NCBI GenBank assembly: GCA_964632795.1
Contig: CAZWEZ010000045.1
Coordinates: 1 to 29,220, forward strand
DNA length: 29,220 nucleotides
Origin: CAZWEZ01 sp964632795
Lineage (GTDB): Bacteria; Pseudomonadota; Alphaproteobacteria; Rhodospirillales; 2-02-FULL-58-16
Direction of reading: 5' to 3'
The notes below the pieces were generated by a model. The model was not told where the DNA came from, ran no database searches, and saw only the letters and a list, made by a program, of their open reading frames with translations. The position numbers and the translations under genes were made by a program. Numbering within the stretch: the stretch's first letter is position 1; every line of letters begins with the position of its first letter. Positions 1-8,454 of the stretch are shown in pieces.

Positions 1-603
1 CGGCGGCTTGGCGGCGTGGATGAGGTCCTTGCCCTGCTTGTCCCGGAACGACTGCCAGGCGCAACGCCCGGTGGCGGTCCGCCACACCACCTCGCGGTGG
101 CGCTCGCGGAACCCGGCCACGGCGTCGGCGTCGTTGGAGCACAACATCTCGGGGATTCGGATGCCGCCCTCGCCGAGGCGCTCCAGGAGGTCGAAACCGG
201 CGAACCCCGCCAGGTGCGCCGAGGGTCCGTTGTAGAGCGCGACGCCGGCCGATTCGAGGCGGCACAGGAGGCTGAACAGGAAGCTGTATTTCTGCTGCTC
301 GAGGACGTGGGAGGTCTGCCACAGGGACCAGTCGACCTGTCCCGGGGCCAGCGGCAGGACCGGGTCCTCGTAGGCGAACCCGTGGACGTAGAGGGCGTCG
401 AGCCGGTCCAGTCGGACGCCGTCCCACGACACCCCATCCTCGGCGATGGTCGCTCGCTGGCCGCCGTCGAGGTCGAGGTCGAAGCCGCGGACCGACCCCG
501 GGGCCAGCCGCTCGACGGCGTCGCGCACCATCCCCGCCTGGCGGTCCCCGGCCCGGGCCAGGATGCCGACCCGCCGTTTCCCGGGTTTGCCCCTGGCGGT
601 CAT
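1..603 (-). CDS. ATP-grasp family protein, N-terminal part (cut by window edge)
   Basis: A continuous minus-strand frame runs from an ATG at 603 to the window edge (201 codons, no stop), so the C-terminal part lies outside. The ATG overlaps the TGA of the preceding TolC gene (ATGA), which implies translational coupling. The N-terminal region (RRVGILARAGDR, then LDALYVHGFAYEDP) resembles the pre-ATP-grasp domain of RimK-like ligases. It is followed by ALYNGPSAHLAGFAGFDLL and IRIPEMLCSND, the spacing expected of an N...K-L...G...P-T entry into an ATP-grasp fold, and then by EVVWRTATGRCAW, where the first ATP-binding strand should lie. These enzymes typically join a carboxylate to an amine using ATP, but the substrate cannot be read here. 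An Arg stands where many relatives have the first ATP-binding Lys. Family assignment is moderately sure; function is unknown. Confidence 0.6.
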   Translation of the reverse strand, partial: MTARGKPGKRRVGILARAGDRQAGMVRDAVERLAPGSVRGFDLDLDGGQRATIAEDGVSWDGVRLDRLDALYVHGFAYEDPVLPLAPGQVDWSLWQTSHVLEQQKYSFLFSLLCRLESAGVALYNGPSAHLAGFAGFDLLERLGEGGIRIPEMLCSNDADAVAGFRERHREVVWRTATGRCAWQSFRDKQGKDLIHAAKPP

Positions 604-2513
604 GGCGCCGCCGGCGGGGCCCCGAAGAAGTCCAGGAACCCGCCCTCGGCCAACATCCCCAGGCGTTTCTCGTCGATCTCGTTGAGGGCGGTCCGGAGCC
701 CGTAGTCCCTGGCCAGCGTCCCCTGGGCGGCGAGCAATCTGGATTCCGCCATCTTGTTGTCGATCGACGCCGAGACCATGGTCAGTTCGGCCCTCAACAG
801 CTTGCGCAGGGCCTGGACGATTTCGCTCTGGGTGATGTCGGCGCCGATTTGGCGACGCTTGTTCAACCCCTCGAGGCTCGTCTTAAGGCGGCCGATCTCG
901 TTCTCGGCCAGCACGAAGCGCTTGCGCGCCCCGGCCATGGCGCTCAGCCAGTCCTTGATTTCGCGGGCCGCGGTTTGCCGGCCGTCGCGGATGGCGACGA
1001 CCTGGTCGTGAAGGGCCAGCCGGGCCTGATCGACGGCCGCCTCGGCGGCGACGTTGCCCCACGGCCGCTGCAGGGTGAGCCGGTAGGTCTGGGTGATGAT
1101 GTCCGGCCGGTTGAGTTTGGACAGGCTCTGGTGGATGTCGCGGTAACCGTAGGCGAACCCGCTCTGCGCGAGCGAGGCGGTGGCGGAGAACGTGAGGTCG
1201 GGTTGGGCCTGGTTCCGGCTGGCCTTGAGCGAGATGGCGGCGCTGTCGCGGTCGATCCGGTCGATGAAGAAGTCGGGCCGGTTGTCCTCGGCGCTGGCCA
1301 TGGCCCGCCCGAGATCGGTGTCCAGCCATGCCCCCAGGGCCCGGCGGTAGCCGAACGGCAGGTAGACGCGCGAGCGCACCTTGTCGACCTCGTTCTCGAT
1401 GATCACCGCCAGGTCGTGGGAGGCGTCGATGAAGGCGTTGCGGGCCTGTTCGACGTCGATCTCGACCTTGGCGAACTCGGCCTCGGCCTCCGCCTTTTCG
1501 TAGTTGGTGGCCCGGCGCAACGCGAACAGCCGTTCGGTGCGCGCCTTGAGGTCGGCGACCAGGTGGCGGTTGTTGGCGGTGACGTACAGGTCCTCCAGGC
1601 GCTTGATCAGTTGCCAATAGGCGATGTCGGCGGCGAGCAGGACGTCGTTGATCGATTTCTTGAGTGCCCAATCCGTGCGCCGCTTGGATTTCTCGGCCAG
1701 CTTGATCGCCACCTCCGACGGCGCGTAGGGGCCGAACCCCTTGAGCCCGGGGATGCCGCTGGAGAAGTTCAGCTCGAGGGTCGAGGAGTACATGCCGTCT
1801 TCCCAGTAGTAGCCGGTCCGGTAATAGATCTTCTGTTGCTTGGTGACCGTCGACACCGAGACCTCGGGACCCCAGGGAAGCTGTTGGCTGAGGCTCGCCG
1901 AGTAGTTCAGGATGCGTGCAGGTCCTTCCTCGGAATCCTCGCTGGCCTCGATTTCCTGGCCGACCCCGAGGGCCTCGGCCTGGGTGCGGAAGTTGATCCC
2001 GGTGACGGCCGGGGTGGTCGCCGCGGGGATGCCGGCGATGTTGACCGGGTTGAAGTCCCGTTTGTTGATCTTGCCGAACTTGGCCCGGCGGTAGGTCTCG
2101 GATTCGTCGTAGTCGATGGACAGGGTGAAGACCGGATCGAGGACCGCCCGCGCCTCCTGGATCGCCTGGGCGGCCTTCACCGCGTCGCCGCGGCTCGATT
2201 CGATCGACAGGCTCTTGTCGAGGGCCTGAAGCGCGGTCTCGCGGGCGTGCAGGTAGACCGGCTCCCGGCCCCGGATCGTCGACCAGGCGCCGCTGTCCGG
2301 CGCTACCGCGAGCGCCCGCAGGACCAGGGCGTGGCGGGCCTTCTCGGCGTCGCTCACCGGGGGCGCCAGCTCCCGCTTGGCCGAGGCCGCGACGGCCTTG
2401 GCGTGGCGGTCGAGGCCGTCTTCCATCCCTTCGCCCGCCGCCGCTGAAGACAGCGGTCCCATGACCAGGGCGGCGGCGGCCAGGACGGCGGCGAATTTCA
2501 CCCGGGTATTCAC
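600..2513 (-). CDS. TolC-family outer-membrane protein (copy 1 of 3, last in transcription order)
   Basis: The product is 637 aa, with a signal peptide at about residues 1-26 (hydrophobic run ending SSAAAG). It is an outer membrane efflux protein of the TolC/OEP type, expected to form an outer-membrane beta barrel with a long periplasmic alpha-helical tunnel. Shared family landmarks are LDPVFTLSIDYDESETYRR near residue 125, LPWGPEVSVS near 215 and a heptad-rich C-terminal helix ending KMAESRLLAAQGTL. It is longer than E. coli TolC (about 470 aa mature), with extra N-terminal helical sequence before the first barrel strand. Its ATG overlaps the stop of the upstream TolC copy, and its TGA overlaps the start of the ATP-grasp gene. 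The three neighbouring copies share block order but are clearly diverged. The exported substrate cannot be inferred from sequence. Confidence 0.88.
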   Translation of the reverse strand: MNTRVKFAAVLAAAALVMGPLSSAAAGEGMEDGLDRHAKAVAASAKRELAPPVSDAEKARHALVLRALAVAPDSGAWSTIRGREPVYLHARETALQALDKSLSIESSRGDAVKAAQAIQEARAVLDPVFTLSIDYDESETYRRAKFGKINKRDFNPVNIAGIPAATTPAVTGINFRTQAEALGVGQEIEASEDSEEGPARILNYSASLSQQLPWGPEVSVSTVTKQQKIYYRTGYYWEDGMYSSTLELNFSSGIPGLKGFGPYAPSEVAIKLAEKSKRRTDWALKKSINDVLLAADIAYWQLIKRLEDLYVTANNRHLVADLKARTERLFALRRATNYEKAEAEAEFAKVEIDVEQARNAFIDASHDLAVIIENEVDKVRSRVYLPFGYRRALGAWLDTDLGRAMASAEDNRPDFFIDRIDRDSAAISLKASRNQAQPDLTFSATASLAQSGFAYGYRDIHQSLSKLNRPDIITQTYRLTLQRPWGNVAAEAAVDQARLALHDQVVAIRDGRQTAAREIKDWLSAMAGARKRFVLAENEIGRLKTSLEGLNKRRQIGADITQSEIVQALRKLLRAELTMVSASIDNKMAESRLLAAQGTLARDYGLRTALNEIDEKRLGMLAEGGFLDFFGAPPAAP

Positions 2514-4405
2514 TTGGGGGGTCCTGCGAAGTATCCGAGGACGCCGCGCGAGGCCAGGATATCGAGGCGGCGGCGGTCGAAATCGGTCTCGGCCGTCCGC
2601 TGGGGGTAGCGGCCGGCCAACTGGCCGGTGCTGGCGAGCAGGGTCGATTCGGCCTTCTTGGCGCTGATCCGGGCGTCGATATGGGCCTCCCTGGCGCTCA
2701 GCAGGTTCCGCGCCTTGCCGATGATCTCGTACTCGGTGACCCGGCGTTCCTTCTGGAAGCGCAGGGCGCGCCGGTAGACCTTGTCGGCCAGCTCCAGGTT
2801 GCGCCGCGTGATCTTGAGCCGTTGGCGGGCGCTGTCCAACTGGATGCGGGCGCTCCGATAGTCGGCCTCGAGTTGGTTCTCGGTCTTGCGGCGCGCCAGC
2901 TCGCTGGCCGCCAGGCTGTATTGGGAACCGGTCAGCGCGGCCTCGGCGGCGCGGTTGCCGAGCGCCCGCTGGAAGCTCACCCCGGTGGTCAGGGTCACCT
3001 TGTCGGGATTGGGGATCTGTTCCAGGGACTGCTCGATCCCCCGGTAGCCGAAGACCGTGTTCTGCTGTTCAAGGGTCGCGCTGCCGGTGAGGTAGATGTC
3101 GGGACGCATCCTCGCCTCCAGCGCGTCGCGGGCCAACCGGGCGGCCTCGACCGCGACCAGGGCCTTGAGGTAGTCGGGGTTGGAACGGGTCAGTCCGGGG
3201 TCCTCGGCCACCAGCGGCGGGGCGTCCATCAGCGACAGGTAGCCGACCGGCATCAGAAGCTGGGGGTCGTCTTCACCCAGCAGCTTGCGCAGGGCGTTGG
3301 AAGCCTGGACGTAGGCGACGAACGCGGTCTCCACCTCGCCGCGCACCCGCTCCAGTTCGCCGACCACCTGATCGTAGCGCGAGGAGGTGACCGTCCGCGC
3401 CCGGAAAAGACGCCCGGTGCGCTCCTCCAGGTCCTCGACCAGGGTTCGGGTATCCAGCGTCGCCTTCAGGTTCTGCGCCGCGCTGACCAGGCCCCAATAG
3501 GCGTGGTCGGTGCTCAACAGGGTGCTGTTGATGATCACCCGCACGTTCCACATGCTGCTTCGCGTCCCCAGACGGGTCAGTTCCCGGGTGACGTTGGTGG
3601 CGTTGAGCGGCCCGAAATCCTTGGTCAGGGGCAGCGGCGTGGAAAAACTGGCGGTCAGCGTCGACACCCAGGGCCGGTCGTAGGTCCCGTAGGTGGCCAG
3701 GTTCGCGGCCCCGTTGTTGAGGATGAAGTAGGCGGGTTTGTGGGTGATCTCGAGATCGAGGTTGAAGCTGGTCCCCCAGGGGAGCAACTGGGTGACCGAG
3801 AAGGCCGTCGTGCGCACCTTCGTGGAACCGGTCATGGTCGCCTCGTTGGCGACCTCCGAAGTGAGATAGAACCCGGGGGGGCGCGGAGCGTTGTACTGCA
3901 GAGATTGGATGGGGCCTTCGGAGAACACGATCTGGTTGGCGGCGTTGGTTCCCTTCTTGAAGCGCCACACCGTCTCCTCGCGATACTCCGAGCGGGTGTG
4001 GGAGTAGGCGCCGGTGACCGTGATCAGAGGATCGAAGGCGGCCGACGCCGCTTCCAGCGCCGCCTCGGCGATCCGCCTGGTGATCCCGGCGCGTTTGACC
4101 GTCAGGTTGTTCTCCAGCGCCCCCAGCGCCGATTCCCTAAACGAGATTTCCCGCAACGCCATGTCCGAATAGAGGCCCAGATTCTCTTTGCTGTCCCGGG
4201 CCGCCTCGAGCAACAGGCGGATCGCCGACAGCACCTCCAGCTCCCGGCTGCGGTTCGCCGCGTCGACCATCAGGACCTCGGGACCAGGCGCGGCGGGCGC
4301 GGCGGCGGGGGAATCGGCCATTGCCGGGGGCCCCGCCGACAGGCCCAGCACGCACATCGCCCCCAGCGCCGCCAGGCCGACCAGTACCTTGGTATTAACG
4401 GCCAA
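2510..4405 (-). CDS. TolC-family outer-membrane protein (copy 2 of 3, TTG start)
   Basis: The frame extends upstream to an ATG at 4453, but I chose the TTG at 4405. An AGGAGG Shine-Dalgarno sits 6 nt before it, the product then begins directly with a signal peptide (NTKVLVGLAALGAMC, ending PPAMA), and the overlap with the upstream gene falls to 11 nt. The product is then 631 aa. OEP-family landmarks are FDPLITVTGAYSHTRSEYRE, LLPWGTSFNLD, NPDYLKALVAVEAARLARDA and the C-terminal helix KKAESTLLASTGQLAGRYP. The predicted role is an outer-membrane exit duct. It sits between two paralogues in a translationally coupled trio. No lipobox is present. The divergence from its neighbours argues against a recent duplication. 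Confidence 0.87.
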   Translation of the reverse strand: MAVNTKVLVGLAALGAMCVLGLSAGPPAMADSPAAAPAAPGPEVLMVDAANRSRELEVLSAIRLLLEAARDSKENLGLYSDMALREISFRESALGALENNLTVKRAGITRRIAEAALEAASAAFDPLITVTGAYSHTRSEYREETVWRFKKGTNAANQIVFSEGPIQSLQYNAPRPPGFYLTSEVANEATMTGSTKVRTTAFSVTQLLPWGTSFNLDLEITHKPAYFILNNGAANLATYGTYDRPWVSTLTASFSTPLPLTKDFGPLNATNVTRELTRLGTRSSMWNVRVIINSTLLSTDHAYWGLVSAAQNLKATLDTRTLVEDLEERTGRLFRARTVTSSRYDQVVGELERVRGEVETAFVAYVQASNALRKLLGEDDPQLLMPVGYLSLMDAPPLVAEDPGLTRSNPDYLKALVAVEAARLARDALEARMRPDIYLTGSATLEQQNTVFGYRGIEQSLEQIPNPDKVTLTTGVSFQRALGNRAAEAALTGSQYSLAASELARRKTENQLEADYRSARIQLDSARQRLKITRRNLELADKVYRRALRFQKERRVTEYEIIGKARNLLSAREAHIDARISAKKAESTLLASTGQLAGRYPQRTAETDFDRRRLDILASRGVLGYFAGPPK

Positions 4406-6254
4406 GGTCTTCCTCCTCGGCGCCGATTGGCGCCAGCGGGTATTGTAGATCAAGCACCCCCTGGGCCGACAGCAGTTCGGCCTCGGCCTTGCGCCGGGTG
4501 ATGCGGGCGCTGATGTTGGCCAGCCGGGCCGTCCTCAGGTCGTCGAGCTTGGACAGCAGGTCGAACTTGGTGACCAGGCCCCGCTGGTGCAGGTCCCTGG
4601 CCTTTTCGTAGGCCAGGGTGGCCAGGCGCAGGTCGCTGGCGGTGTAGTCGATCAGGGCTTCGCTGGACATCACGTCGTTGAGCGCCGAGCCGACCCGCCG
4701 TACCACCGAGTTGCGGGTCTGGCGGACCCTGTCCGAGGCCTGTTTCTCGGCCACGCGGGCGCTGTTCAAGGCCGCCATCTCGGCCCGCTTCCACAGCGGC
4801 ACGGTGTAGCGGAAGCCGACGAAGAGCTCGCTCTTGTCGGGGCTGAAGACGTGGCTGATGGAATTCTCCCAGGTCTCGTAGCCGTAGGAGTTATCGACCT
4901 GGCTAAGGGTGTAGCTGAGGGACAGCGAGAGGTTCGGCAAGACCTGGTTTTCGCGGAATTTCCTGGCCGCCCGGCTGGCCGCCAGGTCCTCCAGGCCGAT
5001 GCCGATATCGGGGTTGTTCTCCAACGCCACCTCGTAGGCCTTGTCCTGGTCGATCTCCGGACCGCGCCCGGAAAGGCCGCCGGCCGCCACCGGCACCAGG
5101 ACCTCGTCCAGGTCGTTGTCGATCAGCGTCAGGATGGCGTTGGACCGCGCCAGGTAGGTGTTCCAGGCGATCTCCTCGCGGTTCAGCAGGTTGCCCAGTT
5201 CGGCCTCGACCTGGTCCATGTCGTAGGCGGTGGTCCGGCGGCCCTCGTACAGCCGACGGGTGCGCTCGTACATCTCGTCCAGGATCCTGCGGTGGGCGGT
5301 GAGGGTCTTCAGGTCCTCGACGCTCTCGACCAGATCCCAATAGGCCTTGGTCACCGTTTCGAGCACCGAATTGCGGGTGCTCATGCGCTGGGCGCGGCGG
5401 ATCTTCTCGCTGCTCCTGGCCTGGGTGATGTCGAGGTTGGCCTGGGAGCCGTGTTGGCCGAAGTAGCGGGTGAAGGGAACCGGGGTCGAGAAGGAGACGC
5501 TGGCCGAAGAGGTCCACGGCATGCGGCTCTTGAACCCGAAGGGGTCGGATTCGGTAATGTAGCTGTCGAGCAGGTCGACGGCGTAGGTGTTCTTCTTGCG
5601 ATACGTGGAGGACAGGCTGCCGCTGACAACCCCGCCCCAGGAGAAGGGCTGGGTCAGGCCGGTGGTCCCGGTCCACGAGTGGGGGATGGCCAGCGGCGCG
5701 GTCGGCGTGGTCGCCAGCTCGAGCGCGGTGTTGTAGACCGGCGCCGTGAAACAGTTGGGGTTCGATTCCGGGTCGATGACCTGGCCGTCGACGATGATGC
5801 AGCCGATGATCTCCTCCTCGTCCTCGTCGGCCTTGTCGGCCCGGAAGCGGGCGATATAGGCGTCGCGCTGGAAGGTCTCGGTCCGGGTGTAGAACCAGGA
5901 AAGATTGTATATGGGATCGAAGGCCGCCGTCTTCTCGCTCACCGAGGCCATCGCCGAGGCGTGGCTCAGTTGCCCGGCCAGGACGTCCAGGTTGTTGCTC
6001 AGCGCCTGCTCGCGCAGGGACTGCAGCGTGACCTCGCGCAGGCGCTTGCCGTGGAGAAGCGAGCGCGCGCCGGGAACCTCGGAGCGGATGCCGTCGCGAA
6101 CCATGTCCAGGACATCGACCGGACCCGCGCCGTCCTCGCCGAGAGCCCCCGCCATGGGGGCCAGCAGCCCGGCCAGCGACAGCACCAGGGCGGCGACTCC
6201 ATGGCTTGGTCCGATGGTGTCACGGGCGCTGGCCCACAAGCCTCGACATGTCAT
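4395..6254 (-). CDS. TolC-family outer-membrane protein (copy 3 of 3, first in transcription order)
   Basis: The frame is open to an ATG at 6413, but the start at 6254 (MTCRGLWASARD) is preferred. It places a hydrophobic signal sequence (VAALVLSLAGLLAPMAGAL) near the N-terminus and leaves a promoter-sized gap upstream. The product is 619 aa. Landmarks are FDPIYNLSWFYTRTETFQRD, SWGGVVSGSLSSTYRKKNTY, AYWDLVESVEDLKTL and C-terminal KAEAELLSAQGVLDLQYP, which match the OEP repeat layout of the two downstream copies. An insert around residues 115-140 has an acidic run (DKADEDEEE) followed by two cysteines, in CIIVDG and NPNCF, that could form a disulfide; the other two copies lack it. It is the first gene of the TolC trio, 222 nt downstream of the FHA gene, and its stop overlaps the start of copy 2. 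Confidence 0.85.
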   Translation of the reverse strand: MTCRGLWASARDTIGPSHGVAALVLSLAGLLAPMAGALGEDGAGPVDVLDMVRDGIRSEVPGARSLLHGKRLREVTLQSLREQALSNNLDVLAGQLSHASAMASVSEKTAAFDPIYNLSWFYTRTETFQRDAYIARFRADKADEDEEEIIGCIIVDGQVIDPESNPNCFTAPVYNTALELATTPTAPLAIPHSWTGTTGLTQPFSWGGVVSGSLSSTYRKKNTYAVDLLDSYITESDPFGFKSRMPWTSSASVSFSTPVPFTRYFGQHGSQANLDITQARSSEKIRRAQRMSTRNSVLETVTKAYWDLVESVEDLKTLTAHRRILDEMYERTRRLYEGRRTTAYDMDQVEAELGNLLNREEIAWNTYLARSNAILTLIDNDLDEVLVPVAAGGLSGRGPEIDQDKAYEVALENNPDIGIGLEDLAASRAARKFRENQVLPNLSLSLSYTLSQVDNSYGYETWENSISHVFSPDKSELFVGFRYTVPLWKRAEMAALNSARVAEKQASDRVRQTRNSVVRRVGSALNDVMSSEALIDYTASDLRLATLAYEKARDLHQRGLVTKFDLLSKLDDLRTARLANISARITRRKAEAELLSAQGVLDLQYPLAPIGAEEEDLGR

Positions 6255-6476
6255 CTGGGATCCGTTCTGCCACCCCGGCGCCTCCCCGGTCCGTTGTTGG
6301 CCCGTATATTGGCCAAGGGCCGGACCATTTACAAACGGATTTTTCCCCTGTCCCGGCCTTCGGGAGTCGCCCAGAAAATCAATACCTAGCAGTACGTTCC
6401 ATAGATCGCACAATAGATAGTATGGAACCCGCCCGGTAAACGGATTCTTCGGTCGGCTCGGCGACTCGATGCCGTC
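6255..6476 (-). other. Intergenic gap before the TolC trio (possible promoter/operator)
   Basis: This is the only sizeable gap in the minus-strand envelope train and is AT-richer than its surroundings. It holds an 8-bp inverted repeat, GTTCCATA at 6396-6403 and TATGGAAC at 6421-6428, with 17 nt between, which is operator-like. AAACGGATT occurs twice in direct orientation (6333-6341 and 6438-6446). No convincing -35/-10 pair or intrinsic terminator was found. The gap suggests that the TolC block may have its own promoter, but this is inference. Confidence 0.35.
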
Positions 6477-7838
6477 TCAGGAAGGGTTCGAGAGGATGTC
6501 TTTCCAGTTATTGATAAGTTCAATGTCGTGATTGTATACGTCGTCGACGATACTTTTCATGACGACGTACATGACAGATAAAGTTCTATTATAGGTTCGC
6601 CGGTAGTGGACCGAAATCGACTTCAATTTCTGGATCCCGGCGATGTCGGTGGGCGTCGGCTTGGCGGCGGCGGTCTGGGAAGCCTCCGGGTAGTCGAAGC
6701 CGAACTTGCGGAACTGGAGCAGGATGCCGGCGTACTTGGCGAGTTCGGCGGCGTTCAGGACGTCCTCGATGGCGCCCTCGCGGCTGGCGGCGGGGATCTG
6801 GTCGGCGATCGCCTGGATCTTCTCCATCGCCCGCGACGCCAGGCCGGAGGCGGCCTCGACGTCCCTCTTGTCGAGGGCCATGATGAACTCGCGTTCGAAC
6901 TGGAGGAACGCCAGCTTGGCCAGCAGGTTGGACAACTGGACGTTGCCCGGGTTTTCGCGCAGCCGCCGTTCGACCTTGAGCGCCATCCCGGCGAGGGCGA
7001 CCAGTTCGTCCTCGTAATCGCCCTTGAACATCTGGGCGGTGGTCTTGCCCCGTTCGTTGTCGACGATGTCGGTGATGTGGCGCTTGCCTTCCCCCAGCAG
7101 CAGCTCGATTTCCTGGGTTCGCTGGTATTGGGGGTAGATGAAGTAGGTCGCCTGGGCGATGGCGATGGCGACCACGACCAGGGCGGCGATCAGCCACACC
7201 CAGCCCTTGCCGCGGCTCGGGGCGGCGACCGCCGCCGCCGTGCGCGGCCGTGCGCGGCCGGCGGCCGGGGTCTTCTCCTCGACGACTTCCGGGTCCTCCT
7301 CGGTCTCGGCGGTCCTGACCGCGTTGAGCACCGCTTCGTCGGCCGCCTTGCTGCCGACGATCATGGTCTTCTCGGCGCTCGCCTCGCCGGGGGTGGCCTC
7401 GGCGCGGGACGGGGCGCGCCCGGCCAGCTCGGGACGGTCGAGCTCGAAGCGGAAGCGGGCCGGGCCGAAGCCGATCTCGTCGCCCGACTTCAGCCACGCC
7501 GACTCGAGGCGCTGGCCGTTGACCTTGATCCCGTTGGTGCTGTTGAGGTCCTCGATCCCCCACCGTCCGATCCCGGGGAAGACCCGGGCGTGTTTGCGCG
7601 ACAGCTTGCGCGACTTGATGCAGATGTTGCAGGACTCGTCACGCCCGATGACGTATTCGGCGCCGCTCCTGAGCGCGATGTGGAAGTCCTCGGGGAGGTC
7701 CGAGAAGTCGTCGGCGTTGAGGCACACCAGCTTGCCCCCGGGGGCGTCCCCGGCAACCGAGGCGGTTTCCGCTTGCGGTCGGGAGGAAGGGTCGGAGCCG
7801 GCGACGACCGTTTTTTCTTCGCCGCCATCAGCTGACAT
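6477..7838 (-). CDS. FHA-domain protein with one transmembrane segment
   Basis: The product is 453 aa. An FHA domain covers about residues 60-132, with the diagnostic GRDESCNICI, LSRKHA and DLNSTNGIKVNG motifs; FHA domains bind phosphothreonine peptides. A low-complexity Ala/Glu/Pro linker follows, then one transmembrane helix at about 213-235 (WLIAALVVVAIAIAQATYF) and a helical C-terminal region of about 215 residues without a domain I recognise. The N-terminus, with the FHA domain, is predicted cytoplasmic and the C-terminus periplasmic. A good Shine-Dalgarno (TAGGA) lies 7 nt before the ATG, and the gene starts 15 nt after ydbL. No Ser/Thr kinase or phosphatase is visible in the window. 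Base composition drops in the last 40 or so codons. Its role with the envelope proteins is unknown; signalling or assembly control is a guess. Confidence 0.85.
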   Translation of the reverse strand: MSADGGEEKTVVAGSDPSSRPQAETASVAGDAPGGKLVCLNADDFSDLPEDFHIALRSGAEYVIGRDESCNICIKSRKLSRKHARVFPGIGRWGIEDLNSTNGIKVNGQRLESAWLKSGDEIGFGPARFRFELDRPELAGRAPSRAEATPGEASAEKTMIVGSKAADEAVLNAVRTAETEEDPEVVEEKTPAAGRARPRTAAAVAAPSRGKGWVWLIAALVVVAIAIAQATYFIYPQYQRTQEIELLLGEGKRHITDIVDNERGKTTAQMFKGDYEDELVALAGMALKVERRLRENPGNVQLSNLLAKLAFLQFEREFIMALDKRDVEAASGLASRAMEKIQAIADQIPAASREGAIEDVLNAAELAKYAGILLQFRKFGFDYPEASQTAAAKPTPTDIAGIQKLKSISVHYRRTYNRTLSVMYVVMKSIVDDVYNHDIELINNWKDILSNPS

Positions 7839-7853
7839 GGTCGATCCTACAGG

Positions 7854-8240
7854 TTACTTGCGGACCCACTGGCCCGATTCCATCAGGAACCAGGTCCCCG
7901 GCGGGGCCTTGGCCAGGATCTGCCGGGCGTAGACCCGGCCGACCTCGCCGGCGGTGGTGCTCTGCTCGCCGGCCCGCTTGGCGTAGATGGCGCGGCGCTT
8001 GGCGTTGACCGCCTCGACCACCGCGGTGGCGTTGCCCCCCGGCTGGCGGACCCGGGCGTAGCCGTCGTAGCCCTCGCCGATGGCGCCCGAGACGCGGAGC
8101 TGGTCCAGGGACTGGGCATGGGCGGGGACGGCGAGGAGGCCGCCGGCGAGGCTCACCGAGGCGGCCAGCAAGAGGGTCAGGAAGCGCCGCCGCCGGGGCG
8201 CCCGGGGCGCCCGGGAATCGTCCCGTTTGGTCCGTGGCAT
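7854..8240 (-). CDS. ydbL: YdbL family protein (DUF1318)
   Basis: The product is 128 aa and periplasmic. A basic N-terminus containing RRRRF is followed by a hydrophobic stretch and a cleavage site near VPAHAQ. The mature part has the DUF1318 pattern: SGAIGEGYDGYARV, then VEAVNAKRRAIYAKRA, then GEVGRVYARQILAKAPPGTW. In E. coli, ydbL is the third gene of ydbH-ynbE-ydbL and acts with the other two proteins in the envelope. The gene order is the same here, and the ATG overlaps the TGA of ynbE. The conserved three-gene context makes this assignment strong although the protein is small. Confidence 0.88.
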   Translation of the reverse strand: MPRTKRDDSRAPRAPRRRRFLTLLLAASVSLAGGLLAVPAHAQSLDQLRVSGAIGEGYDGYARVRQPGGNATAVVEAVNAKRRAIYAKRAGEQSTTAGEVGRVYARQILAKAPPGTWFLMESGQWVRK

Positions 8241-8440
8241 CAGAATATCTCCGGATTATCCTCGATGTCGTCCTTGGCCTTTTCCTCGAGCCTGAGGCGC
8301 ACGTCGGCGTCGAGCTTGATGTTGAGGTTGATGGTGATCGGCTCCCTCGGCGTTTCCAACTTGATCGTCGGCGCGCACCCCGCCGTCAGCAGCACGGCGA
8401 GGATGACACAGCACCTCAAGACCAGCGAATACCGGATCAC
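8240..8440 (-). CDS. ynbE: YnbE-like outer-membrane lipoprotein (GTG start)
   Basis: This is a 66-aa gene. The GTG start at 8440 has a strong GGAGGG Shine-Dalgarno 6 nt upstream. The product begins with a lipoprotein signal peptide whose lipobox is LLTAGC, giving lipidated Cys22. The mature part contains PREPITINLNIKLDADV, which closely matches the PxEPITINxNVKI signature of YnbE. In E. coli, YnbE is an outer-membrane lipoprotein that pairs with the C-terminus of YdbH to complete a bridge between the membranes. The gene lies 14 nt after ydbH and overlaps ydbL by 1 nt. Confidence 0.9.
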   Translation of the reverse strand: MIRYSLVLRCCVILAVLLTAGCAPTIKLETPREPITINLNIKLDADVRLRLEEKAKDDIEDNPEIF

Positions 8441-8454
8441 GTCGAACCCTCCAT

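Noticed and set aside
7230..7265. Short tandem repeat of GTGCGCGGCC in the FHA gene linker.
   Set aside because: Only two units, within a low-complexity Ala/Arg/Pro linker; no evidence of function.
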